A DNA stretch of 64,000 nt from Pseudoips prasinana (GCA_951640165.1 OX621247.1:34136001-34200000); one strand, 5' to 3'; shown: positions 53,177 through 63,404, counted from the stretch's first letter. The notes: generated by a model not told the origin, from the sequence alone. Numbers and translations: made by a program.

Positions 53177-53674
53177 TTAAGTTTTTGAAAATGATTCAAC
53201 ATTTATCTTATTGAACGCCGAAGCTCGCGCTAAGCTGCATGGTTCAGGTTTTTTTAGACTTAAGTCTTGGTGCTTTCTTCGGAATGACCTCAACCATTCC
53301 TTTCCTGCCATTTTTTTGTCTTCCCATGACGGAGGAACTTTAATTTTATTAATTATAGTCATTTGATACGCTACACGTCGTGTTTCTTTACAGGTAAGGC
53401 CATAAAATTTGCTCGAGCAATCTAGTATGTACTTCTTTAATTCATTTTCTTGGTACGGGTTGAACACAGCATTTGCTTCATAATTTGGAACTAAGTTAAT
53501 AGTTTCATCACTCTCAAATTTTTTTAAATATCCTCTTAAAGTTGGGTAAGCTAAACTGCATTCTTTTGCAGCTGTTCGAATGGACTGTCCATTATTTACC
53601 AGCGTAATAGCCCGTAGCATGTCTTCGTTGGTATGGTTACCAATTTTTCGCTTTTCAGTTTTGATTCGCCCCAT
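53177..53674 (-). CDS. Pogo-type transposase, N-terminal DNA-binding part
   Basis: About 165 residues from MGRIKTEKRK. The start at 53674 is preferred over the one 11 codons upstream because the extra residues look like leader sequence. Residues ~15-65 (NEDMLRAITLVNNGQSIRTAAKECSL, quoted in part: GQSIRTAAKECSLAYPTLRG) form a psq-type helix-turn-helix; residues ~80-150 with WLRSFRRKHQDLSLKKPEPC form the CENP-B-type DNA-binding domain. Together they would recognise the terminal repeats. The frame ends at FSKT, where four T's stand in a run that needs five to read on into the catalytic part at 53168. Confidence 0.9.
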   Translation of the reverse strand: MGRIKTEKRKIGNHTNEDMLRAITLVNNGQSIRTAAKECSLAYPTLRGYLKKFESDETINLVPNYEANAVFNPYQENELKKYILDCSSKFYGLTCKETRRVAYQMTIINKIKVPPSWEDKKMAGKEWLRSFRRKHQDLSLKKPEPCSLARASAFNKINVESFSKT

Positions 53675-54548
53675 TCTGAAGCAATAGTAACGTAAATGTC
53701 TTAACATAGTTAACAGTGAATAAAAATATATTTTAATAAATATATGAAAAGTCTAATATTTCATTTAAAATGAAAAATACGTACGAACATAACATTGCAA
53801 TACGAAGGTGGTACACAGCGAACCGGTTCACTGTTCAAGCTACCTCATTGGTTCACTGTGTACCACATCCACCATGCGATATTTTAGGGTATGTAAAAAT
53901 AAAACGGAAAGATTTAAAGTAGATACAGTTTTCGTAAACGATAAACAGACAATCGCAACAGAGGTAGAAAAAATTTGACTCTGTAAATAATTACCTAGTG
54001 GTAATAAGCAAAAATGATAGGACTTACATTTTATTTTGGTTTTTCGTTCAAAATCGCGGTACGTTCCACTGCGCGGGCGTCTGTGGCTCTGGATCGCTCG
54101 CGACTGGGGACCGGGCCGGGCGGTCAAAGTCAAGCATTCTCGCGCTCGTTGCACGAGCTGACAACGTAGCGCTTAGTTAAGATGATTGGTTCACTGAGTA
54201 CCACTGGCTCACTGTTGAACACTTCACCCTACATACTTATATAGATAGATAAATACTTACATACATAGAAAACATCCATGACTCAGAAACAAATATTCGT
54301 GCTCATCACACAAATATTTGCACTTACCGGGATTCGAGCCCAGGACCACCAGCTTCGTAGGCAGGAGCACTACCAACTAGGCTACGGTGACCGTTTGTTG
54401 TTATAGCGGCAACAGAAATACATCATCTGTGAAAATACCTACTGTCATCACGGTTCATGAGATACAGCCTGGTGTCAGACGGGCAGACAGACAGCGAAGT
54501 CTTAGCAACAGGGTCCCGTTTTACCCTTTGAGTACGGAAACCTAAAAA

Positions 54549-54971
54549 CAGCATGAAAAACAAACTAAATACCTTAAAAAGAATATTTGAATGCAGAGCA
54601 TGTGCGGACAATTCTCAAAACTACTGGAATGTAAAATAGGGGTACAATCCCTCTGTTGGTGCCAGAAAACAAAGACTCTGATGTATCCCATTTCCGGATT
54701 TCGATACCAATTTGCTGAACATCCGGTCTGTTGGTGCGGTTAACGCAATATCAGTGGAAACACTTGCTTTACGAAAAGCATCACTAATGCTTCTAATAAA
54801 GACTCTGGTAAGACAATAGTTTACTTACAGTATTATGGAATATGTTAGCTTTTGAGGTCAATGTAAATTGTTCCGTTTGGTAGATACGATTTACATTGCT
54901 GGTCAAATAGCTTTTAGAACTGTAGGTTAGGTATATTAAATTTGTAATGGTTGTTAAGTATTGAAACTATA
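54549..54971. other. No gene recognised
   Basis: AT-rich sequence between two GCGAG repeats. Confidence 0.4.
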
Positions 54972-55572
54972 TTTTTAGGGTTCCGTAGCCAAATGGCAAA
55001 AAACGGAACCCTTATAGATTCGTCATGTCTGTCTGTCTGTCTGCCTGTCCGTCCGTATGTCACAGCCACTTTTTTCCGAAACTATAAGAGCTGTACCTAC
55101 TATTAAAACTTGGTAAGTAGATGTATTCTGTAAACCGCATTAAGATTTTTACACAAAAATAGAAAAAGAACAATAATTTTGGGGGGTTACCATACATAGA
55201 ACTGAAACTCTAAAATTTTTTTTCCATCTTACCCATACATGTGGGGTGTCTATGGATAGGTCTTCAAAAATCATATTGAGGTTTCTAATATTATTTTTTT
55301 CTAAACTGAATAGTTTGGGCGAGAGACACTTCCAAAGTGGTAAAATGAGTGTCCCCCCCCCTGTAACTTCTAAAATAAGAGAATGATAAAACTAAAAAAA
55401 ATATGTGATGTACATTATCGTGGAAACTAACAACGAAAATTGGTTTGAACGAAATCTAGCAAGTAGTTTTTTTTTAATACGTCATAAACCGCAATTTGCT
55501 TTCATTTAATCAACTGAAATAATTACTGCCACGGAACCCTCCATGTGCGAGTCCGACTCGCACTTGGCCGAT
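54972..55572 (-). mobile_element. GCGAG repeat, long form, copy C
   Basis: TTTTTAGGGTTCCGTAGCCA to GTGCGAGTCCGACTCGCACT (plus strand). Same orientation as copy A. Confidence 0.75.
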
Positions 55573-55677
55573 TTTATTTATATCGCTTTATATATAAATA
55601 AAATATCTTGTCTAGTTCGGGACCAGATGGCCCTGCCATGTGGCATTGTACAGACAGAGCTATTATAGCAACCAGAC

Positions 55678-55752
55678 GGGCCTGCTGGCGTGGTTGGCAG
55701 ATGCTTGCTTTTCACACCGGAGGTCGTGGGTTCGATTTCCACCCAGGACCTT
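55678..55752 (+). mobile_element. SINE-2 head only
   Basis: GGGCCTGCTGGCGTGGTTGG, box B GGGTTCGATTTCCACCC; tail absent. Confidence 0.7.
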
Positions 55753-56311
55753 AACTTAGGGCCGTTGCTGACATGCAGATGCATCTGTTTATAGGGCCAT
55801 TTTTAGAAATTGTTTCTTAACGTTAATTAGCGAAGACTGGGGCCGCTCATCCGATTAATTATTGGACTTTATCGATACGAATGCAGACTAAGGGCCAGCG
55901 CAGACCGAGAGGAGCGCAGCGGAGAGGATTTTATTAAGGCACTAGAAAATTAACTTTAAAATTATTTAAATAAAGTGCATGTATGCTTGAACATTATAAT
56001 GCGCGAGACTGCGCGAGCATTTTGTCAGGTTCAAGCATATTTTTTTTTTTTTTTATCTTTTTGCACATATGGGTACAAAGGCGGACTTAATGCCTAAGGC
56101 ATTTTTTCCCAGTCAACCTTAAGGTGGTGCAGAGATAATTAGATAGGTGCATTAGGTACAGATAAAGTAGATCGAAATAAGATATGGTACGATAGAAGAA
56201 AAAAAAAATTGGAATATGAGATCAACAGACATATACATAAATATATATAAAGAATAATATACAACTTAAACAAACCTATAATACTATAGCTAATACATAC
56301 ATAAATATATT

Positions 56312-56350
56312 ATGAAATAAATATATATATATATATATATAATATATATA
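56312..56350. repeat. (AT)n microsatellite
   Basis: Tandem TA dinucleotides within the 3' UTR of the CR1-like element. Confidence 0.9.
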
Positions 56351-56517
56351 ACGAAAGGAAATGTTGATTCAGCTCACACATTGTTAAGAGCTCCCAGTAA
56401 ATGTACTCGTAGTTTATTCTTTAAAGAAAAACGACTCTTGGCCATCCTGACTTCCAATGGCAGTGCATTCCACAGGAGAATAGACTGAATAAAGATTCGT
56501 TCTTTATTCAGTCTATT

Positions 56518-57870
56518 CTAAAAGTGGAGAAAGATAGAACGATGAGAGGGACATTGAAGCAAACGGTTATGAGTTGAGCGGAGATTTTTATTGTGGTTAC
56601 TGCAGAGATACTGAAAGTAAGTTGTTAAATAAGGAGGAGAAAAGGGAGAATCAAGAATAGTATAAAGAGTGGTCAGAGCTCGAAAGGAACGACGCTGACG
56701 AATTGGTAACCACTGAAGTTGAGTACGAAAAGAAGAAACATGGTCATATTTACGAAGGTTGAAAACGAATCGAATGCAGTTGTTCAGAAGTCGATCGAGT
56801 TTATTGAGGTGATCTGCATTCAGGTCGAAATAGTAAACATAGTCGATTATTGGGAAAATTAAAGTCTGCACCAACGTTTCTTTTGTTTTCCGAGGCAGAA
56901 AATTCCGAAGACGATAAAGAGACCGCAAGATTCCAGTGACCCTCTGACTAACACTTGCAATTTGGTTTTGCCAGCTTAATGTTTTATCAATTAGAACACC
57001 AAGGTCTTTTACAAACGGGCTAATCCCAATGCTCGAATTGTCAAATAATAGAGGTGGGAGATCATCTAAGACCACCCTATTGATAAGATGAGAACTACCT
57101 ACTATAGTGGCTTGGCATTTTGATGGATTGACACTTAGACCAAACCTATCAGTCCAAAGTTTTATAAATTCTAAGTCGACATTAATCTTATTAATAACTG
57201 TAGGTATGTTCTCAATCCTAGCCTGGACATATAGTTGGAGGTCATCGGCGTAAAGATGGTACGAACACTGAAGATGGTAGGTAAGAAAGTTTATAAATAA
57301 AGAAAATAGTAAAGGAGAGAGTATACCGCCTTGAGGGACACCAGAGTCTACGTTACACCAGTTCGATGACGATTCACCGACGCGAACTGACTGTTGGCGC
57401 TCTCGAAGATAGGATACAAACCAGTCCAGAGCTTCGTCAGAGATCTTGAAATGTGAAAGGATAGATAGGAGAATGTCGTGACTGACGTTATTAAAGGCGT
57501 TCGAGAAGTCAATCAGAACCAGAACTGTAATCATGGTGTCCTCCATACCCGCCCTTATATCGCCAGTCACTTTAAGGAGAGCGGAAGTGGTACTGTGGCC
57601 TGTTCTAAATCCAGATTGCAGTGGACTTAATAAATTGTTATGGAAAACAAAATGGGATAGTTGTTTATTAACACAGGCCTCGAGTACTTTAGAAAGGAAA
57701 GGAAGGATAGATATAGGACGGTAGTGAATTGGACTTGAAGGATTCGAGATTTTAGGGAGAGGATGGACCAAGTCTTTACGCCATAGGAAGGGGAATGATC
57801 CGGTGCTCAAGGAAAAGTTTACAATGTGGGATATGGCAGGAAGCAATTGAGCTAGGATGGGGATTATCAT
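56518..57870 (-). CDS. CR1-like reverse transcriptase domain
   Basis: A 450-residue frame, open further upstream to about 58010. It carries the complete RT domain that would copy element RNA at the target: RPISILPFLSKVLEACV at 51-67, GHSTTSALL at 91-99, the first aspartate block VLIDFSNAFN at 118-127, GVPQGGILSPLLF at 177-189, and catalytic YADD at 207-210. KDLGVLID and WLPIRQRRSF follow in the thumb and C-terminal parts. FINFL at 192-196 replaces the usual INDL, a change that could weaken activity. Downstream of an endonuclease fragment in another frame (57992-58738). The element needs its missing 5' part, so it is not autonomous. Confidence 0.9.
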   Translation of the reverse strand: MIIPILAQLLPAISHIVNFSLSTGSFPFLWRKDLVHPLPKISNPSSPIHYRPISILPFLSKVLEACVNKQLSHFVFHNNLLSPLQSGFRTGHSTTSALLKVTGDIRAGMEDTMITVLVLIDFSNAFNNVSHDILLSILSHFKISDEALDWFVSYLRERQQSVRVGESSSNWCNVDSGVPQGGILSPLLFSLFINFLTYHLQCSYHLYADDLQLYVQARIENIPTVINKINVDLEFIKLWTDRFGLSVNPSKCQATIVGSSHLINRVVLDDLPPLLFDNSSIGISPFVKDLGVLIDKTLSWQNQIASVSQRVTGILRSLYRLRNFLPRKTKETLVQTLIFPIIDYVYYFDLNADHLNKLDRLLNNCIRFVFNLRKYDHVSSFRTQLQWLPIRQRRSFRALTTLYTILDSPFSPPYLTTYFQYLCSNHNKNLRSTHNRLLQCPSHRSIFLHF

Positions 57871-57991
57871 GCGGCGGCTGATCTGATCACAACCAACTGC
57901 ATTGGACTTAATGGAGAGTATGATTTTTTTGATCTCATCTAAGTCAACTGGAGAAAATTTAAATGTATCTATAACAGGGCGCGTTAGACCA

Positions 57992-58738
57992 TTAATATAT
58001 GAAATACATAGTTTGGTGTTTAGTCAGATGATCCATAGATGAAGAAGTGGTGAAATGGCGATTAAGATCATCCAGAGGAATTGAACTAGGCAGGTCTAAA
58101 TTTCGCGGTTTACCGATACCAAGAGTTCCAAGGAACTTCCAGATATCAGCAGAAGTAGCAGTTGAGATATTGTTAAAAATATGGCGGCGTTTGGCGTTAC
58201 GAACCATCTGGTTACACCGATTCCTAGCGACCTTAAATAGATGCCAGTTCTCATCAGAGCGGTCTTTTTTAAATTTACGAAAGGTATGGTCTCTTCGTCG
58301 CATTGCCATCTGAATACCTTGCGTCATCCATGGGGCTGGGGGACGCTTTAGCTTGACTTTCTTTATAGGTGCATGCACATCATAAAGTTTTACGACTGCT
58401 TCGTTAAAAAATCGTACCTTATCATCCAAGGCGGTGGCTTCCAACATCGGTTCCCAATTAACTTCTGCTGCATCTTTACACAACAGCTCCACATTCAAAC
58501 GAACAAAAGAACGCACGTGCAGTACTTTAGATTTAGGTTTTGGTGGTTTCAGGATATATGATAGGAAGATTAGGTCGTGGCGAGAGAAAGCAGGAGCTGA
58601 ACATTGACCATGAGAGGAAACTAGGGAAGGGTTAGACATAAGGATTAAGTCGAGCCAAGTAGCGTCACCTGAGGTATTATAGTGTGAAGCTTGCAGAGGT
58701 AGGATGTGTGTCTTATAAGAATAAAGGCATATATGCAC
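57992..58738 (-). CDS. CR1-like endonuclease C-terminus and linker
   Basis: 248 residues whose first ~10 come from the flanking MITE. The recognisable part starts near TLILPLQASHY-like text: TWLDLILMSNP, then SRHDLIF, the conserved SxHD of APE-type endonucleases. It continues into the linker with PAPWMTQGIQMAMRRRD and WHLFKVARNRCNQMVRNAKR, typical of non-LTR elements. The N-terminal endonuclease catalytic residues are lost by truncation. The frame runs out near 58010, where a frameshift separates it from the RT frame (57870 frame reads on from GLTRPVID). Confidence 0.85.
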   Translation of the reverse strand: MHICLYSYKTHILPLQASHYNTSGDATWLDLILMSNPSLVSSHGQCSAPAFSRHDLIFLSYILKPPKPKSKVLHVRSFVRLNVELLCKDAAEVNWEPMLEATALDDKVRFFNEAVVKLYDVHAPIKKVKLKRPPAPWMTQGIQMAMRRRDHTFRKFKKDRSDENWHLFKVARNRCNQMVRNAKRRHIFNNISTATSADIWKFLGTLGIGKPRNLDLPSSIPLDDLNRHFTTSSSMDHLTKHQTMYFIY

Positions 58739-58943
58739 TTTATTCCTATAGCTCTAAAGTTGATTTTCTAATGCCTTAACCTCTCCGCTTCGCTCCTCTC
58801 GGTCTGCGCTGACCCTAAGGGTCATGGTAGGCGATGATGGTGATGCCATGTGTGCTAAACGTGTGGCTATGGTAACCGCTTTTTATCACGACGAGCTGTA
58901 CCTGTTTGTTAAACGAATTGGTTACATACATTGATAGAATAGT

Positions 58944-59325
58944 TCGCGAGGTTGGTAGATGCTTGCTTTTCATGCCGCAGGTCGTGGGTTTGATTCCCAC
59001 CCAGTACAGATATTTGTTATTCTGTTTGTCCTAAGTCTGGGTGTAATTGACTATATAAGCATGTATTTAGAAAAGAAAAGTAGTACCTATATGAAGTACC
59101 TACATCAGTTATCTATTTTCCATAGTACAGCCAGCACATCCAGCTACCCCAATCTGTCCAATTTCTTCTATAGATTTTCAACTTTATCACAAAAGCATAA
59201 GGTTCATTTTCAATTGGGGAAATTTGACAGATCGGGGTAGCTTGATGTGCTGGCGTCTGTACAAGCTCTGCTTACTTTGGGATCAGATGGCCGTATTTGA
59301 ATATTGTCCCAGGATATAATTATCA
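58944..59325 (+). mobile_element. SINE-2, interrupted by a TA-MITE
   Basis: GCGAGGTTGGTAGATGCTTG head; CATAG | TACAAGCTCTGCTTAC on either side of the MITE. Confidence 0.8.
59128..59259. mobile_element. TA-MITE, copy 2, inside SINE-2
   Basis: TA at 59126-59127 and 59260-59261. Other SINE-2 copies give the empty site CATAGTACAAGC. Left terminus lacks ACG. Confidence 0.9.
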
Positions 59326-59390
59326 CATCATCAGCCGGATATCGTCTACTGCTGGACATAGACATTGTCTTAAAGTTTCTATAACGTATT
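59326..59390 (-). pseudogene. RTE-type tail scrap
   Basis: CACATCATCAGCCGGATATC and CTACTGCTGGACATAGAC. Confidence 0.5.
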
Positions 59391-59639
59391 ACGACATCCA
59401 CGGGTTGGTAAAGCTTTGTAGAATAAGAACTTTATTCAGATCAGAACCTGACCTATTTGACCCGGAATCAAGATATTGGCATTAAAATCATTGCAAGTAC
59501 ACATAACTATGTATTATTAGGTATCTCTATCATTATTGAAATGTTTAGCAATTCTCGTTGTAAAGTGGAGCACACAGCCATTTCCTAGTCCTAGAATGTA
59601 GGTTTAGTAAATATCAAAGACGGGGTCAGTGCACTGGTT

Positions 59640-60186
59640 CTAAGCCGGTGGGCGTGGGTAGCAAATGCTTGCCTTTCACGCCGCAGGTCGTCGGTTCGAT
59701 TCCCAACCAGGACAGGTATTCGTGCGAATTAAGATGTCTGTTTGTACTGGATGTAATCAAAGTCAACGTCAAAAATTCTTTATTCCGTAAAAAAATACAT
59801 TTATGTGGAATCGTCATATTTTTTTTTACCCTACCGTGCAGTGCATGACGTGGCAGCTACTGAGAAACACTGCCAGAAAACTCGGTAGGAATCCTTTTTT
59901 AAAATTAAATATACTTAAGATTATTTACAATCATGTGTGTTGACTCAGAACAACTCAATCCCAAGCACTTTTATCACTTAAATAATCAGAAATTTTGTAA
60001 TATGCTCTGCTACACAATTTGGTTTTAATAATTCTTTTAAACTTATTCGTAGACGATTCTATGTATAATTATGTATATAAGTATGTATTTAGAAACGAAA
60101 AGCAGTATATCAGTTATCTGGTTTCCATAGTGCAAGCTCTGCTTAGTTTGGGATCAGATGTGTGTGAATAATGTCCCAGGATATTA
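59640..60186 (+). mobile_element. SINE-2, interrupted by a JK-A 3' end
   Basis: Head 59640-59755 and body from 60063 (ATGTATATAAGTATGTATTT) to 60186. Confidence 0.8.
59756..60062 (-). mobile_element. JK-A 3' end
   Basis: CAAAGTCAACGTCAAAAATT tail, then GTGCATGACGTGGCAGCTAC and a reversed coding remnant to about 60060. Confidence 0.8.
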
Positions 60187-60204
60187 TTATTAATATTATT
60201 GTAA

Positions 60205-60345
60205 GAAGTCCACTGTTGGAGTTCAGCCTCCCCGAAGAATCATCTTGGCAGACAGTGCTGCTGCCCGTCCGGCGTCGTCTGGTAGATATCCCCTCTGGTC
60301 GACTTCTACGCCCCCCTAAGGGATGAGATGGCGGTGATTATATTC
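60205..60345 (-). pseudogene. RTE-type 3' tail, related family
   Basis: AGTCCACTGTTGGAGTTCAG and CGACTTCTACGCCCCCCTAA; reverse of the 47655-type tail. Confidence 0.55.
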
Positions 60346-61221
60346 TGATATTCGCCGCCGTCACCACACAACATGATACATAAATAAAACTAGGTCTGCA
60401 ACCCATTATACTGCTTGCAAATATTAAGCTGCGTGTAAAACAGTTCTCTATACTTTTACATTGATTTCAATGGGACATTGATTTGTTTCGTTGACTATTT
60501 TTCCGTGGGATGTCCGATTTTTATTAAATCGGAGATATGCACTCACGAGCATGGTCAATAACAAATTTGAAGAAGAACGGTTCAGATGTTCTGTAAGTAG
60601 GTGTCAGGAACGAACTAAGTACATGAGTCGCGTAAGAAAGAAAACAATTAATTTAATTACAACGTTATGTATTTAGACAAAAACGACGCCAATTAATATA
60701 CAATGAGAAGAAAATTAAAAGAACAAAATTAAGTTCGTAAGTACCTAAAACAGACAAACAAAACAAAATGTCAATCAAAAAAAATGTTCGGAGCTTTCAT
60801 AATAAATTGGTTGCTATTTGCGTCTTAATTGTTCCACTGAAAATAGGATTGATTACTTTTTTCTTTTACACGAATGAGGCGGAAAATTTGTAATTAATGG
60901 AGACAAAGGAAAGGAAAGACCTTCATTCCTTATTGTTAAAGACCTCTCAATTTAAGATGAATGTTATTTAAGAAAATATCGTAGTCAATTGTGAAGTTTT
61001 ATTTAAGAACTTAAGAGTCCTTTGTGAACAAATTTTTGTGCGTAGTTTATAATGAACACTAACTATCCTAACTATCATTATAAAAACTTTGAAAATTATA
61101 TCATTTTGTCTTGTAAGTACCTACACCAATTCTAATAACATAATTTATTAAGCATTGGGCCATTTTTCATACCAGTACGGAGACAACTTAAAAATCTTTA
61201 AAATGTATACCAAAATTGTTA
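60346..61221. other. No gene recognised
   Basis: AT-rich. A 61-residue frame at 60491-60676 matches nothing I know. Confidence 0.4.
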
Positions 61222-61390
61222 TCTACTATATAAAAATAAGTTGGGTTTTCCTTCCTGACGCTATAACTCCAGAACGCACGAACCGATTTCCACGGTTTTG
61301 CATTCGTTGGAAAGGTCTCGGGCTCCGTGAGGTTTATAGCAAAGAAAATTTATAAAATTTTACGCGGGTAACACCGCGGGGCACAGCTAG
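61222..61390 (+). mobile_element. Helitron-like element, short
   Basis: A|TCTACTATATAAAAATAAG start; ACGCGGGTAACACCGCGGGG hairpin; GCACAGCTAG|T end. 169 bp. Confidence 0.75.
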
Positions 61391-61547
61391 TATAACATAT
61401 ATTCTGTAAATGCTTTAAAAATAAAATTATATCTTTTCTTTTTCTTTATAAATGCGAATGTGAGTTTTTTCGCCTTACCTACTCAAACGATCATTATGAA
61501 GCTGTACACAAGGAAAGCAGGGGTATAAATGAGAGGATGTGAGCCTT

Positions 61548-61770
61548 TCTTTTTCTTCTTTATGGTATAGGCAGTGGTAACCCTGGTGTCAGAGTTGTTC
61601 AAGCCGCCCAGTAGGCCTCAAATGGGTTTGTGACTGTTGTCTAACGCTTAAGGTGCCCCCCGAAGCAAGTAGACGCTCAGAAATTAAACCACTTTGACGG
61701 TCACCCATCTATGACCACGTGTCTTTACCTCGCGGATCACTTTCGGAGCGGTGAGTACAACTGGCTATAG
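61548..61770 (-). mobile_element. 5S-SINE, full-length
   Basis: Plus text TACCTCGCGGATCACTTTCG and CGGTCACCCATCTATG is the reversed 5S-like head; left end GCAGTGGTAACCCTGGTGTC. Confidence 0.75.
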
Positions 61771-61829
61771 GCTTAAATTGTTATAAAAACATTGGAAACT
61801 TGTTTGTATTATGGAGAACAGTAACCATT

Positions 61830-61988
61830 CTTTTTTGGTCCTAATAGAACTATAACATGTTGACTAACAAATTGTCCAAGACTAAACTCACAACCTTTGT
61901 TTGAATTAATGTATTTTTTGTACAAAAAGAATAATCCCATAGTTTTTTTATACTTTGTGCAATAAAGTGTATTTATCTATCTATCTAA
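61830..61988 (+). mobile_element. Retroelement 3' end with (TATC)n tail, tentative
   Basis: ACTTTGTGCAATAAAGTGTA then TTTATCTATCTATC. Confidence 0.5.
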
Positions 61989-62297
61989 TGCGTTTGCACA
62001 CATTCAGCCTATCATGGTATACTTGAGATGAAAGTACTTGAGTTTTATAATTTTTTTAGTATAGTTAAATTTAAGATTAGACTCGAGTCTTCAAGATCGT
62101 CTCCAAAAATGCGACCTCAAATCGTATTTTTTGAGTCTTCAAAATCGAGGCTAGTCTTAACTTTAAGGGTTTCAAGAAGTCGAGTCTTAATCCATCTCTA
62201 CTACCGTCTATTTGGTCTTTTAGCATACAGTCCTTGTCTCACGCGATTTATTTCACTAGTGCGGCAGTTGTATTTAATACAGGACAATGTGTCCTAT
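61989..62297. other. No gene; scattered GAGTCTT words
   Basis: GAGTCTTCAA-like words recur at 62083, 62129 and 62181, some in inverted form; significance unclear. Confidence 0.4.
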
Positions 62298-62375
62298 ACG
62301 CACGTGTGGCGCATTGGTTAAGACAGTCGCCTCTTTTTTCATGCCACGAGTTCGATTACCGCACAGAAAAACGAT
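62298..62375 (+). mobile_element. SINE-1 head, diverged
   Basis: GTGTGGCGCATTGGTTAAGA and GAGTTCGATTACCGC; tail different from other copies. Confidence 0.6.
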
Positions 62376-62822
62376 TCGTGTTTTAATTTTTATATGAATA
62401 TACGCTATTCAAAGTATGTTTTGAAAAACCGTTTGTTTGCCCCATACATAGTTTTCCTGTGACTGGGTGTGCCCTATGTATTATATTTAAGTAATACCCA
62501 GGGATTAATAATTTACGAAGTGTGGGCGTTTTAAAAAGAAACAAATTATTGGTAATAATCCTTACAGTCAGTATGGCTTACTGACTAACGTACAACCTCC
62601 TACATAAATAAAATAAATTGAGCCATTTACAACGACAGACATATTGCTATTGCAGTCGTATCAGGCGTCACGTACAGAAACTGCAATCAATACAATAAAT
62701 TATTCAAAAAAATAAACCGGTGGTACTCCGGAAGTGCTGACAGAAGTCAAAACTGGAACAATTTGTCTCTAACGGTAACGGTAACCGTGTCGCGATAAAT
62801 AAATATTTTAGGACAACTTAAA
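62376..62822. other. No gene recognised
   Basis: No shared repeat noticed. Confidence 0.4.
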
Positions 62823-63005
62823 CACTGCCATCTGATCGCAAAATAGGCAGTAGGTAGTGCACTTGTATATTACTGAATACAAAATATTATAGCTAAATTA
62901 CATCCAGACACATAACAAATAATTGTGTTCACCACACAAGTGCTGGGTGGGAATCGAACCCACGACCTCTGGCTTAGCAGACAGGGTCACTTATCACTAG
63001 ACCAT
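62823..63005 (-). mobile_element. SINE-5, full copy
   Basis: CTGCCATCTGATCGCAAAAT, ACATCCAGACACATAACAAA, and the head at 62940-63005 (plus GGTGGGAATCGAACCCACGA). Confidence 0.75.
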
Positions 63006-63186
63006 CAATCAATGGTTTTTCCTTTCTCAAGAAATACCAACTTGTAAGTACGTACATACATAAACAATATATGTACGTTCTTATATACAGAGATTTATAC
63101 TTATAAAAAATAGTAAATCGTCTCCTTAATAAGGCTCAGAACTTAGTCCAAAGCTACCTCGCTTGTTAAATGTTTTATATAATGTA
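63006..63186. other. No gene recognised
   Basis: Short AT-rich spacer. Confidence 0.4.
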
Positions 63187-63286
63187 CAGACGCCAGCACA
63201 TCCAGCTACCCCAATCTTTCAAATTTGTTTTCACTGTCATTTGGGGAAATTTGACAGATTGGGGTAGCTTGATGGGCTGGCGTCTG
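63187..63286. mobile_element. TA-MITE, copy 3
   Basis: 100 bp; CAGACGCCAGCACATCCAGC and GATGGGCTGGCGTCTG termini; TA at 63185-63186 and 63287-63288; the middle is shorter than in copies 1 and 2. Confidence 0.85.
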
Positions 63287-63404
63287 TACAATTATTTTCA
63301 GCACTTTTGAAGATTGTGTATCAGACATTTGTGAGTCTCACTTTTATTTGTTGTTTTACTCACCAAAAGAAATTGTAGTCATAACAAAGAATATAAAAAC
63401 ATTT

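Larger units (their letters stand above)
51017..54229 (-). mobile_element. Pogo/Tigger-type DNA transposon, ~3.2 kb
   Basis: Termini GTGAGGTGTTCAACAGTGA (51017) and the inverted GTGTTCAACAGTGAGCCA form (to 54227-54229, right end GGGTGAAGTG on the minus strand). The left terminus seems 2-4 bases shorter. TA abuts both ends, as for pogo. Subterminal GGTTCACTG words are repeated at both ends. Confidence 0.85.
50946..54392 (-). mobile_element. SINE-4, interrupted by a pogo-type transposon
   Basis: Tail 50946-51016 (GGACAATGTCACACAGATCA) and head 54228-54392. A third TTTGTTGT (54394-54401) flanks it on the right, so it duplicated the same target word JK-C used. Confidence 0.8.
48013..54548 (+). 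mobile_element. GCGAG repeat, short form, hosting a 6.3-kb nest
   Basis: Left end ACCGGCCAAGTGCGAGTCGG to 48100; right end resumes at 54394 (TTTGTTGTTATAGCGGCAAC) and closes TTGAGTACGGAAACCTAAAA. In between lie JK-C with a Tc1 inside it, then SINE-4 with a pogo-type element inside it. Confidence 0.75.
56041..58726 (-). mobile_element. CR1-like non-LTR retrotransposon, 5'-truncated
   Basis: Minus orientation with a poly(A) tail (T run 56041-56054). Target duplication GCATAT at 56035-56040 and 58727-58732, with the two bases before it partly matching. It begins in the endonuclease domain and has a long 3' UTR, AT-repeat included (56312-56350). Confidence 0.85.
55892..58815. mobile_element. Foldback MITE (TAA target), split by a CR1-like element
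   Basis: Termini GGGCCAGCGCAGACCGAGAG and its complement with GGGT; TAA at 55889-55891 and 58816-58818. Without the insert it is about 240 bp with ~110-base arms that both contain the AATAAAGTGCAT word. The 3-bp TAA target suits PIF/Harbinger-like MITEs. Confidence 0.85.

Noticed and set aside
51492..53674. Domesticated host gene (jerky/CENP-B-like)
   Set aside because: Inverted termini, TA flanks and insertion in a SINE show a transposon, and it is frameshifted.
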